Both the position numbers and the translations under genes were made by a program. Shown in pieces: positions 49,502 to 57,100 of a stretch of DNA of 64,000 nt. Source of the DNA: RHKX01 sp963745755 (GTDB taxonomy: Bacteria; Actinomycetota; Thermoleophilia; Solirubrobacterales; 70-9); contig CAVUYP010000002.1 of the NCBI GenBank assembly GCA_963745755.1, positions 62,001-126,000 on the forward strand. The letters are read 5' to 3'. The notes beneath the pieces were generated by a model that saw only the letters and a program-made list of their open reading frames with translations, searched no databases and was not told the DNA's origin. The number at the start of each line of letters is the position of its first letter. The first letter of the stretch is position 1.

Positions 49502-50125
49502 CTAGTTCGCGAGCTCGATCTCGGCGAAGACCGCGCTGCCGTTGGCGACCTCGATCGACGCCTCGTGGACCATCGCCCCGGCCACCAGGTCGGCGGCCGA
49601 GCAGTTGCCGTGCTCGTCGGAATCGTCGTCGGATTCGACCTCGCCCTCCTCGTCGCCCTCCTCGTCGTCGCCCTCGTCATGGCCGGCCGAGGCGGCCGAG
49701 CCGCGGCCGGAGCGATCGCCGGGGCCGGAATTGTCGCCGTGGCCGTCGCCGTCGCATTCGATCTCGGTGCCCGAGTCGACCGTGCCGGTGATCGAGCCGC
49801 CGTTGAGCAGGTCGATCGTCAGCGTCGTGCCGTCGAAGGAGGCGATGACGCCCGCGTTCTCGTCGCCGTCCTCGATCCCGTCGTCGTCGCTGTCGTCGTC
49901 GCGCGGATCGTTGCCGGACCTGAACTCGCCGCGGTTGTTGAGCTGGTCGTGATCCTGGTCACGCCTGCCCTGCTTGACCTTGAGCGACAGGTGGTGTCGC
50001 TTCTCCCAGCGATCCGGGATCCGGTCGTGGTTGCGGTCCTTCGCCGAAGCCGGAGCGGCTGCGACGAGGCCGAGCACGAGCAGCGCCGCGATCGCGATCG
50101 ATGCGTTTCTGGCCTTCTTGATCAT
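49502..50125 (-). CDS. Secreted Asp/Glu-rich protein with thrombospondin-3-like calcium-binding repeats
   Basis: A 207-residue exported protein. A clear signal peptide (ASIAIAALLVLGLVAAAPASA) precedes DRNHDRIPDRWEKRH and DQDHDQLNNRGEFRSGNDPRDDDSDDDGIED, Asp patterns like calcium-binding thrombospondin type 3 repeats. A small beta region follows (VIASFDGTTLTIDLLNGGSI, with Cys in TEIEC), then a strongly acidic stretch. GGAGG stands just before the ATG. It follows the sigma factor gene on the same strand by 89 bases. The function is unknown; a calcium-binding surface protein is inferred. Confidence 0.75.
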   Translation of the reverse strand: MIKKARNASIAIAALLVLGLVAAAPASAKDRNHDRIPDRWEKRHHLSLKVKQGRRDQDHDQLNNRGEFRSGNDPRDDDSDDDGIEDGDENAGVIASFDGTTLTIDLLNGGSITGTVDSGTEIECDGDGHGDNSGPGDRSGRGSAASAGHDEGDDEEGDEEGEVESDDDSDEHGNCSAADLVAGAMVHEASIEVANGSAVFAEIELAN

Positions 50126-50214
50126 CTCGCCTCCGTGGGGTCGATCGACCGCGTTCGCGGCCTTCCGTTCGTCCTTGTCGATGTGGAACCCGCCGGGGCG
50201 GCGAAGATCACGGC

Positions 50215-51462
50215 TCAGTGATCGCCGGTGGCGGATTGCGCGGACCCCGGGCCCTCGTGGTCGGGGTCCTCGGCGTCGTCGCCGGGTCCGGAATCGTCCT
50301 CTGGCTCGTCCGCCGGCTCCGCAGGATCGGGCTGTTCCGCGTCGTCGCTCGATTCGTGGCCACTCGGGCCGGAGTGGTCGCCATGTGGGTCCTCCTGCTC
50401 GGGCGACTCGGGCGTCTCACCGACGGAATGGCCGCTGCCGGAGTCATCGCCGCCCGAGTGACCGCCGCCGCTCGTGCCCGGCCCCTGCGAATCAGCGTCG
50501 CCGCCGCCGCTGCCGGAGCCGCCGCCGGCTCCCTCCGATCGGCCGCCGGACCCGGCATCGCCCGCCCGGCCCTCCGGGCGCCGGCCCGGCGATTCGTCGT
50601 CGCGACCGGAACGAGGCGCGGCGGCGTCGAGGTCGGTGCCGTCCGCGCCGCCGCCGTGCCCGCTGCCGCCCCGGTGCGAGCGCTCGGCCGCCTGGGCCAC
50701 CGCGACGTCGCCGCCGCCGCCGTCGTCGCCGTGACGGCGCTCGACGGCGATTCCGGCCGCCAGCGCGATCACGGCCGCGGCCGCCGCGGCGCCACCCTTG
50801 GCGCCGACGCCGCCGATCAGGGCCGAGGCGCCACCGCCGGCGATCCCGGCTCCGCTGCCCTGGACGAGCATCGCGCGGAGCAGCGGCACCGGGACCATCG
50901 CCCCGATTGCGTTGCGGAGCTGCGTGCGCGCCCTGAAGATCAGGCCCCTCACGGCGGTCGCGGTCGTGCCGAGCTGGGCGGCGATCTCGCCGTGGCCGAC
51001 GCCCTCGAACTCGCGCCTGACGAGCGCCTCCCGCTGCGCCGCCGGCAGCGCGCAGATGGCGGTCACGACCCGCTCCATCTGCTCGTTGCGCTGCGCCGCC
51101 AGCTCGGGGTCGTCGGCGGTCGAGGTGGAGGTCAGCCACGGCTCGAGCTCGTCGGTGATCGGCTCGGCGCGGATCAGGTTCAGCGAACCGTTGCGGACGA
51201 TCGTGAACAGCCATGGACGCAGGTTGATCGGGCGGTCGTCGCGGAGAAGCGCCCGGTGGGCCTTCTCGAACGCGGTCTGGACGGCATCCTCGGCGCGGTC
51301 GGGACCGACGATGACGGTCGAGAAGGCGACCAGCGGGCCGCGGTAGCGGCGGACGAGCTCGTCGAATGCCCGCTCGTGCCCGTCGCGGAGCAGCCGAACG
51401 AGGCGCTCATCCGATTGCGTGGCGAGGGCGGTGCGCGCGAGCGATCCGGTCGGCGGCGTCAT
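50215..51462 (-). CDS. ECF-type sigma factor with C-terminal membrane anchor and acidic tail
   Basis: A 415-residue sigma-70 family protein. Region 2 is seen as RAFDELVRRYRGPLVAFSTV, AEDAVQTAFEKAHRALLRDD and INLRPWLFTIVRNGSLNLIR; region 4 as ICALPAAQREALVRREFEGVGHGEIAAQLGTTATAVRGLIFRARTQL. A hydrophobic helix (AAAAAVIALAAGIAVERRHG, about residue 235-260) comes next, then a tail of about 150 residues rich in Gly, Ser, Asp and Glu. The tail would lie outside the membrane. ATG 51462 is chosen because GGTGGA precedes it; the frame extends further without support. No separate anti-sigma gene is nearby. Confidence 0.85.
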   Translation of the reverse strand: MTPPTGSLARTALATQSDERLVRLLRDGHERAFDELVRRYRGPLVAFSTVIVGPDRAEDAVQTAFEKAHRALLRDDRPINLRPWLFTIVRNGSLNLIRAEPITDELEPWLTSTSTADDPELAAQRNEQMERVVTAICALPAAQREALVRREFEGVGHGEIAAQLGTTATAVRGLIFRARTQLRNAIGAMVPVPLLRAMLVQGSGAGIAGGGASALIGGVGAKGGAAAAAAVIALAAGIAVERRHGDDGGGGDVAVAQAAERSHRGGSGHGGGADGTDLDAAAPRSGRDDESPGRRPEGRAGDAGSGGRSEGAGGGSGSGGGDADSQGPGTSGGGHSGGDDSGSGHSVGETPESPEQEDPHGDHSGPSGHESSDDAEQPDPAEPADEPEDDSGPGDDAEDPDHEGPGSAQSATGDH

Positions 51463-51581
51463 CTTCCACCGATCATGTCGGCTGCTGCGGTCGATTTCAT
51501 GAGAGTCCCTTCCTCGTGAACACGACGGCGTGACGAAGATCACGCCGACGCTCGGTGGGCCGAGGCCGGTTCCGCGCTTCA

Positions 51582-52493
51582 ATGGCTGCGATGAGTCCCG
51601 CCGCCGCCGTCCTGATCATGCTCGCCGTCAGCGCCCAGTTTGCGCTGCAGGCACCCGTCAACGCCCGGTTGGCGGTCGCGACCGGGCGGGTGCCGGCAGC
51701 GCTGGTCAGCTTCCTCGTCGGCGTCGCCGGGCTGGCCGTCGTCGTGCTCGTCAGCGGCGGCACCGACGGCCTCGCCCGGATCGGCGAGGCGGCGCCGTGG
51801 CAGCTCACGGGCGGCATCATCGGCGCCGCCTTCGTGCTGACCGCGCTGGCGACCGTTCCCGTCGTCGGCGCCGGCGGCGTCGCCGCGGCGACGATCACCG
51901 GGCAGATGGTCGGCTCGATCGTGCTCGACGCTCGCGGCGCGCTCGGGCTCGACGTCGATCCGGTCAGCGCCGCCCGCGCCGGCGGCGCCGTGCTGCTGCT
52001 GCTCGGCACCGTGCTGATCCTCCGCCGAGGCGACGGCGCCGAGCGGACCGGTGGCGCCGGCCGCCGGCTGGCGGCCGCGTTCATCGTCGTCGCCGGCCTC
52101 GCCCTGGCGGCGCAGGCGCCGATCAACGCCGGCCTCGGCGACCACGTCGGCGGGCTCGAGGCGGCCCTCGTGAACTTCGTCGTCGGCTCGATCGTGCTCG
52201 CGGTCGCGGTGCTCGCCGGCCGCAGCGCGGGCGGCGTCCCGGCGGCGCTGCGGATCCCGCGCCGCTACCTGGTCGGCGGCCTGATCGGGGCCGTCTACGT
52301 GACCGCCTCGGTGTTGCTCGTCCGCACGATCGGCGCCGGCGGCATCGCCGCGGCGACGATCACCGGGCAGCTGGCCGCCTCGGTCGCCCTCGACCGGGTC
52401 GGCGCGCTCGGACTGGACCGGCGGCCGCTGACGGCGCTGCGGATCACCGCCGTCGGGCTGTTGATCGCCGGGACCTGCCTGATCGTCGCCTGA
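51582..52493 (+). CDS. DMT-superfamily permease, YdcZ/DUF606 family
   Basis: A membrane protein of about 303 residues built from two homologous five-helix halves, each containing the QAPVNARL or QAPINAGL motif and the GAGGVAAATITGQM or GAGGIAAATITGQL motif. This internal duplication is characteristic of fused YdcZ (DUF606) transporters. The substrate is unknown. An ATG at 51591 (MSPAAAV) is an alternative start. It is divergent from the sigma-factor gene across about 120 bases. Confidence 0.85.
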   Translation: MAAMSPAAAVLIMLAVSAQFALQAPVNARLAVATGRVPAALVSFLVGVAGLAVVVLVSGGTDGLARIGEAAPWQLTGGIIGAAFVLTALATVPVVGAGGVAAATITGQMVGSIVLDARGALGLDVDPVSAARAGGAVLLLLGTVLILRRGDGAERTGGAGRRLAAAFIVVAGLALAAQAPINAGLGDHVGGLEAALVNFVVGSIVLAVAVLAGRSAGGVPAALRIPRRYLVGGLIGAVYVTASVLLVRTIGAGGIAAATITGQLAASVALDRVGALGLDRRPLTALRITAVGLLIAGTCLIVA

Positions 52494-52500
52494 GCCGGGC

Positions 52501-53646
52501 TCAGGCGGCGATCGGCCGCGGGTCGGCCGCCGGGGCGGCGACGATCGCCGGGCTGCAGATCCCCAGGTAATGGTCGAACGACCAGCGGGCGAATCCGTCG
52601 CTGCTCATCGCCCGCAGCGCTGGGCCGAGGACCCGCGGCGGCACCTTCGGGACGAGCCGCTGGACCTTCAGCATCGATTCGTACTTCCAGCGGTGCGAGT
52701 CGTTGAAGGCTCCGTAGCGGGTCAGCGCTGCGTCGCGGCTCGAGCGACCCTCGACGACCGAGCGGAGCTCACGTCCGCAGGCGATCCCGAAGTAGAAGGC
52801 GGGCCGGATGCCCTCGGCGGTGACCGGCAGACAGTGGCCGGCCGAGTCGCCGCAGAAGAAGATGTCGCGGTCGACGCCGTCGCGGAGCCGGTGCGGGATC
52901 CAGTTGCCCTGGTAGCCCTGCGGCGGCAGGTCGAGCCGCGCCGCGAGCTCGACGGTCGGACGGCGGACGTGGTGGCGGGGGTCGAAGCTGCCGACCCCGA
53001 CGCGGAGCTCGTCGCCGGCCGGGAAGCTCCAGCCGTAGCCGGCGGGGACGACGCCGCGCTCGATCCAGAGCTCGAGGTCCTCGCCGCTGCCGGCCGGATG
53101 GACTTCGAGCCCGCGCGACAGCGGCGCGTCCGGCGGCTGGTAGCCGTCGCCGAGCACCCGCCGCCAGCCGAGCGCGTCGACGACCAGCGGCGCCTCGACG
53201 ACCCCCCGGTCGGTCTCGATCGCGATCGGCCGCAACCCGTTGACCGGCGCCGCCGGCGCTGCCCGCCCTTCGACCTTGGCGGTCTCGAAGTCGGCGTCGG
53301 ACTGGGCCCAGAGCAGTCCGCAGAGCTCGGGGTAGTCGAAGGTCGAAAAGCTCCACGGCAGGTGCATCCGCGCGTCCGCGTGCGGCGTGTGGAAGACGAG
53401 GTCGTCGAAGGTCTGCCGCACCGACGTCGTCAGCCCGAGGGCCTCGAGCCAGAGCGTCGGCGCCGCGCAGGCCGAGGTCTGCCGCTCGCCGATCTCGTAG
53501 CGGTCGAGGACCAGCACCCGGGCGCCGGATCCGGTCAGCTCGCGGGCGATCGTCAGCCCGGCGAAGCTGGCGCCGCAGATGATCACATCCCAGCTGCCAC
53601 CGATCTCCGTGCGCTCGGCTCCGCGCTTCGTCTTCCGCTCCGGCAT
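52501..53646 (-). CDS. FAD-dependent oxidoreductase, geranylgeranyl-reductase-like
   Basis: A 381-residue flavoprotein of the p-hydroxybenzoate hydroxylase fold. The dinucleotide motif is WDVIICGASFAGLTIARELT, followed by LVLDRYEIGERQTSACAAP. The second FAD motif is IFFCGDSAGHCLPVTAEGIRPAFYFGIACG. The Cys in SACAAPT and the GDSAGH...GI block fit geranylgeranyl reductase relatives, which saturate isoprenoids or act as halogenase-like monooxygenases. The substrate cannot be given. It is convergent with the permease, 7 bases between stops. Confidence 0.8.
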   Translation of the reverse strand: MPERKTKRGAERTEIGGSWDVIICGASFAGLTIARELTGSGARVLVLDRYEIGERQTSACAAPTLWLEALGLTTSVRQTFDDLVFHTPHADARMHLPWSFSTFDYPELCGLLWAQSDADFETAKVEGRAAPAAPVNGLRPIAIETDRGVVEAPLVVDALGWRRVLGDGYQPPDAPLSRGLEVHPAGSGEDLELWIERGVVPAGYGWSFPAGDELRVGVGSFDPRHHVRRPTVELAARLDLPPQGYQGNWIPHRLRDGVDRDIFFCGDSAGHCLPVTAEGIRPAFYFGIACGRELRSVVEGRSSRDAALTRYGAFNDSHRWKYESMLKVQRLVPKVPPRVLGPALRAMSSDGFARWSFDHYLGICSPAIVAAPAADPRPIAA

Positions 53647-53714
53647 CTCGGTTCGGAGCGTAGATCAAGGCCGCGATTCGCGATTCGGCGCCCGGTCCCG
53701 CCGCGGCCGCCGCC

Positions 53715-53830
53715 GATCCCGCCGACGGCCCCACCCCGATCCCGCCGACGGCCCCCGCCCGATCCCCGCCGGACGGTCCCCGCGCGATCCCGCCGACGGT
53801 CCCGCCCGATCCCGCCGGACGGCCCCCGCT
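53715..53830 (+). repeat. Five imperfect tandem copies of a 22-25 base GATCCC unit
   Basis: Units beginning GATCCC at 53715, 53738, 53761, 53786 and 53808 share the core GATCCCGCCGACGG with small variations (GATCCCCGCCGGACGG). The array lies between the divergent flavoprotein and rpsA genes. It is too short and too irregular for a CRISPR array and may be a minisatellite or a cluster of binding sites. Confidence 0.65.
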
Positions 53831-53836
53831 CCCGCC

Positions 53837-53877
53837 GAGGTAGAGGAAACCGGCAATAGTTCCCCGTTACCTCGACC
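53837..53877 (+). promoter_or_regulatory. Inverted repeat upstream of rpsA
   Basis: CGAGGTA near 53837 and TACCTCG near 53871 are complementary and flank about 27 bases. This could be an rpsA leader structure or operator. rpsA starts at 53940, and no clear -10 or SD is visible between. Confidence 0.35.
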
Positions 53878-53939
53878 TCGGCGGTGAGGGGGTGGGGGTA
53901 GCCGCGCCGATGGGGCGACTTTGCCATCATCCCGCCTCC

Positions 53940-55493
53940 ATGTCCGCGACTCAGACAGCCGGCGGAGCGCTTCTGGCGCCCGAAGGAGCGACCCCCGTGG
54001 AGGGCTCCGACGGGCTCCTCCTCGAGCTCGACGGCAAGATCTTCCCGAACTACGACGCCACGATCACCCACTTCGAGGAGGGGGAGGTCGTCAGCGGCAC
54101 CGTCGTCCGCATCGACAAGGACGAGGTCCTGCTCGACATCGGCTGGAAGTCGGAGGGCGTCATCCCCTCCCACGAGCTCTCGATCCGCCGCTCGGTCGAT
54201 CCCGCCGACGAGGTCTCGCTCGGCGAGCAGATCGACGCGCTCGTCCTCACCAAGGAGGACGCCGAGGGTCGTCTGATCCTCTCCAAGAAGCGGGCCCGCT
54301 TCGAGAAGGCGTGGCGCAAGATCGAAGCTGCCGCCGAGTCCGGCGAGCCGGTCGAGGGCGTCGTCATCGAGGTCGTCAAGGGCGGCCTGATCCTCGACCT
54401 CGGCGTCCGCGGCTTCCTTCCCGCCTCGCTGGTCGACATTCGCCGCGTCCACAACCTCGAGGAGTTCACCGGCCAGACGATCGAGTGCAAGGTCATCGAA
54501 CTCAACCGCAGCCGCAACAACGTCGTCCTCTCACGGCGCGCCGTCCTCGAGGACGAGCGCAAGGAGGTCCGCGAGCAGATCCTGACCCGCCTGCAGCCCG
54601 GTCAGATCGTCGAGGGCAAGGTCTCCAACATCGTCGACTTCGGCGCCTTCGTCGACCTCGAGGGGATCGACGGGCTTATCCACATCTCCGAGATCTCCTG
54701 GAGCCACGTCAACCATCCTTCCGAGGTCCTCAAGATCGGCGAGACCGTCAACGTCAAGGTCCTCGACATCGATCGTGACCGCCAGCGGATCTCGCTCGGC
54801 CTCAAGCAGACGCAGGAGGATCCGTGGCAGACGGTCCTCAACGCCTACGGCCCCGGGTCCTCGCTGTCTGGGAAGGTCACCAAGGTCGTCGCCTTCGGCG
54901 CGTTCGTGGAGATCGTCCCCGGGGTCGAGGGCCTCGTCCACATCTCCGAGCTCGCCGAGCATCACGTCGAGACCCCGGGTGAGGTCGTCCAGCCCGGCGA
55001 GGAGGTCCGCGTCAAGATCCTCGAGATCGACGAGGAGCGCCGCCGCATCTCACTCTCGATCAAGCGCGTCGGCGAGGGCGGCCTGCCGCTCCGCGACGCC
55101 TTCCAGGCCGCCGCCGCCGGTCAGGCTCCGGAGACCGCCGATGACGCCGGCGGTACCGAGCTGGGGCTCTCCGAGGAGGTCTTCGCCGACTCGGCACCGA
55201 AGCCCGGCGGGCTCGAGATCACCGACGAGGACCTCGCCGCCGCCCATGCGGCAGTCGAGGCCGAGGCCGCTGCCGCTGCCGAGCCCGCGGTCGAGGCCGA
55301 GCCCGAGGCCGCCGCCGAGCCCGAGCCCGCAGCCCCTGCCGAGGCCGCTGCCGCTGCCGAGCCCGCGGTCGAGGCCGAGCCCGAGCCCGCCGCCGAGGCC
55401 GAGCCCGCGGCGGCCGCCGATGCCGCCGAGGATGCCGGCGATGCGGCGCCCGCCGAAGACTCCGACTCCGACGCAGGGACCGACGACTCCTGA
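53940..55493 (+). CDS. rpsA: 30S ribosomal protein S1 with repetitive acidic tail
   Basis: S1 recruits mRNA to the 30S subunit. The 517 residues have four S1 domains of the actinobacterial type: GEVVSGTVVRIDKDEVLLDI, GVVIEVVKGGLILDLGVRGF, GKVSNIVDFGAFVDLEGIDG and GKVTKVVAFGAFVEIVPGVE. A tail of about 130 residues is dominated by Ala, Glu and Pro (AEPAVEAEPEAAAEPEPAAP), built partly from a DNA-level direct repeat. ATG 53940 (MSATQTAGG) is chosen over the upstream GTG and ATG because these lack a Shine-Dalgarno and conserved sequence. coaE follows 4 bases later. Confidence 0.95.
   Translation: MSATQTAGGALLAPEGATPVEGSDGLLLELDGKIFPNYDATITHFEEGEVVSGTVVRIDKDEVLLDIGWKSEGVIPSHELSIRRSVDPADEVSLGEQIDALVLTKEDAEGRLILSKKRARFEKAWRKIEAAAESGEPVEGVVIEVVKGGLILDLGVRGFLPASLVDIRRVHNLEEFTGQTIECKVIELNRSRNNVVLSRRAVLEDERKEVREQILTRLQPGQIVEGKVSNIVDFGAFVDLEGIDGLIHISEISWSHVNHPSEVLKIGETVNVKVLDIDRDRQRISLGLKQTQEDPWQTVLNAYGPGSSLSGKVTKVVAFGAFVEIVPGVEGLVHISELAEHHVETPGEVVQPGEEVRVKILEIDEERRRISLSIKRVGEGGLPLRDAFQAAAAGQAPETADDAGGTELGLSEEVFADSAPKPGGLEITDEDLAAAHAAVEAEAAAAAEPAVEAEPEAAAEPEPAAPAEAAAAAEPAVEAEPEPAAEAEPAAAADAAEDAGDAAPAEDSDSDAGTDDS
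55263..55307 (+). repeat. 45-base direct repeat in the rpsA tail, copy 1
   Basis: This segment, encoding EAAAAAEPAVEAEPE, is repeated identically 78 bases downstream. Identity at the DNA level points to recent duplication. Confidence 0.8.
55341..55385 (+). repeat. 45-base direct repeat in the rpsA tail, copy 2
   Basis: Second copy of the segment at 55263. Confidence 0.8.
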
Positions 55494-55497
55494 TCGC

Positions 55498-56088
55498 GTG
55501 CCCGGTCCGTCGCTGATCGGGTTGACGGGGGGCATCGCCGCCGGCAAGTCGGAGGCGCTGAGGATCCTCGCCGAGCTCGGCGCCGCGACGGTCTCCACCG
55601 ACGGGCTCGTCCATGAGCTGCTCGGCACCGAATCGGTCCGCGACAGCCTCGTCGGGCGCTGGGGGGCCGACGTGGCCCCGGACGGCGAGGTCGACCGGGC
55701 GGCGGTCGCAGCGGTCGTCTTCGAGCGTCGCGAGGAGCTGCAATGGCTGGAGGCGCTGCTGCACCCGCTCGTCCGCGAACGGGTCCGCGCCTGGACCGAG
55801 GGCCTGCCCGCCGGCACCGAGGTCGCCGTCGTCGAGGTGCCATTGCTGTTCGAGGGGGAGATGGGGCCGACGTTCGACGCGACCGTAACCGTCGTCGCCG
55901 CCGACGAGCATCGCCTGGCTCGTGCCGCGTCCCGCGGCCACGGCGGCCTCGAAGCCCGCGACGGCCGCCAGCTGACCCAGGACGAGAAGGCCGCCAGGGC
56001 CACCTGGGTCGTCGAGAACCACGGCTCGGTCGCCGACCTGGAGGCCGAGCTCGAGCGGCTTTACCCGGCACTCGTCGCGGCGGGATGA
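55498..56088 (+). CDS. coaE: Dephospho-CoA kinase
   Basis: CoaE performs the last step of coenzyme A synthesis. The 196-residue protein has the P-loop LIGLTGGIAAGKSEALRILA, STDGLVHELLGTESVRDSLV, VAVVEVPLLFEGEMGPTFDA and a LTQDEKAARATWVVENHGSV lid helix. GTG at 55498 is the only start before the P-loop. The order rpsA-coaE is frequent in actinobacteria. Its stop overlaps the next gene (ATGA). Confidence 0.94.
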   Translation: MPGPSLIGLTGGIAAGKSEALRILAELGAATVSTDGLVHELLGTESVRDSLVGRWGADVAPDGEVDRAAVAAVVFERREELQWLEALLHPLVRERVRAWTEGLPAGTEVAVVEVPLLFEGEMGPTFDATVTVVAADEHRLARAASRGHGGLEARDGRQLTQDEKAARATWVVENHGSVADLEAELERLYPALVAAG

Positions 56089-56681
56089 GCCCGGCCCGTC
56101 GCAATCGGTCGGCCGGGGTGATCCGGCTGCGCCGGATGTTCCTCGCCGTCGCGGTGCTGCTCGTCGTCGGGATCGTGATCGGAGTCGCGCGGTTCAACTT
56201 CGGCGACAAGCTCGACGAGCTGACATTGCCGCTTCGCCACGAGGACATCATCCGCCAGCAGGCCGCCGAGAAAGGAGTACCGGCCGACCTGATCGCCGCC
56301 GTCATCTACGAGGAGTCGAAGTTCGAGGACCAGACCTCGTCGGCCGGCGCCCGCGGCCTGATGCAGATCACCCCCGACACTGCCGACACGATCGAGACCC
56401 TGTCCGGCGGCGAGACGTTCGTCTACGACGACCTCGCCGACGCCGACCTGAACATCCGCTACGGCACCTTCTACCTCGCCTACCTGCTCGACAAGTACGA
56501 CGGCGACGTCGTCGCGACCCTGGCCGCCTACAACGCCGGCGAGGGCAATGCCGACGAGTGGGGCGGGGCCGGCATGAAGATCGACGACATCGAGTTCCCC
56601 GAGACCTACGACTACGTCAACGACGTGCTCCAACGGCGCCAGCAGTACCGCGACAAGTACGGCGACGAGCTCGGCCTCTGA
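56085..56681 (+). CDS. Membrane-anchored lytic transglycosylase (SLT domain)
   Basis: A 198-residue protein with an N-terminal anchor (FLAVAVLLVVGIVIGVARFN, about 19-38) and a Slt70-type domain. The catalytic Glu lies in LIAAVIYEESKFEDQTSSAG, followed by ARGLMQITPDTADTIETLSG and the AYNAGEG motif. It cleaves peptidoglycan glycan strands at the outer face of the membrane. The start overlaps coaE, so the two are coupled. Confidence 0.92.
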   Translation: MSPARRNRSAGVIRLRRMFLAVAVLLVVGIVIGVARFNFGDKLDELTLPLRHEDIIRQQAAEKGVPADLIAAVIYEESKFEDQTSSAGARGLMQITPDTADTIETLSGGETFVYDDLADADLNIRYGTFYLAYLLDKYDGDVVATLAAYNAGEGNADEWGGAGMKIDDIEFPETYDYVNDVLQRRQQYRDKYGDELGL

Positions 56682-56687
56682 GGTCGC

Positions 56688-57041
56688 TCAATCGGCGGTC
56701 GCCCGCCAAACCCAGACGGCGCAGAGGAACTGAAGCGGCAGTCGCGCCCAGAGGGCGAGCGGCGGGATCCGCTCGTAGCGGTCCGGGTGCAGCGTCATGT
56801 GGACGTTCGCGGGATAGACGGCGGCGAGGACGCCGAGCAGCCACCAGCGGGCCAGCCGCCGGGTCACCGCCGGAATCACCGCGACACCGCCGACGACCTC
56901 GGCGACGCCGCTCCAGAAGACCATCTCCGGGTGGGCCGGCAGGTAATCGGGCATGATCGACTGGTAGGCCTTCGGAATCCGGAAGTGGTTGACGCCGGCG
57001 GCGACCCAGAACGCGGCGAGCAGGCGCTGGGAGGTGCTCAT
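56688..57041 (-). CDS. DoxX-like small membrane protein
   Basis: A 117-residue protein with four hydrophobic helices. It shows RLLAAFWVAAGVNHFRIPKA, MVFWSGVAEVVGGVAVIPAV, WWLLGVLAAVYPANVHMTLH and a LPLQFLCAVWVWRATAD end. The pattern fits DoxX-like membrane proteins. No specific function is known. Its stop is 6 bases from the transglycosylase stop, and it has a leaderless -10. Confidence 0.75.
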   Translation of the reverse strand: MSTSQRLLAAFWVAAGVNHFRIPKAYQSIMPDYLPAHPEMVFWSGVAEVVGGVAVIPAVTRRLARWWLLGVLAAVYPANVHMTLHPDRYERIPPLALWARLPLQFLCAVWVWRATAD

Positions 57042-57048
57042 CGGGGCA

Positions 57049-57054
57049 ACCCTA
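57049..57054 (-). promoter_or_regulatory. Leaderless -10 element for the DoxX-like gene
   Basis: TAGGGT on the minus strand ends 7 bases before the ATG whose first base is 57041. Confidence 0.5.
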
Positions 57055-57085
57055 CCCGCCGCGGCATCGGCCGCAGCGGCGGCCC

Positions 57086-57091
57086 TAGACT
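57086..57091 (+). promoter_or_regulatory. Leaderless -10 element for the 57101 gene
   Basis: TAGACT ends 9 bases before the GTG at 57101. The divergent DoxX-like promoter is 32 bases away. Confidence 0.5.
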
Positions 57092-57100
57092 GCGCTCCCC

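Noticed and set aside
50218..51519. Plus-strand open frame of 433 codons opposite the sigma factor
   Set aside because: The minus strand encodes recognisable sigma regions 2 and 4. The plus frame has no motifs.
51463..51582. N-terminal extension of the sigma factor up to 51582
   Set aside because: The added residues show no sigma-like sequence, and a GGTGGA Shine-Dalgarno supports the ATG at 51462.
53715..53830. Possible CRISPR array
   Set aside because: The units are contiguous and imperfect with no unique spacers of constant length, and no cas genes are present.
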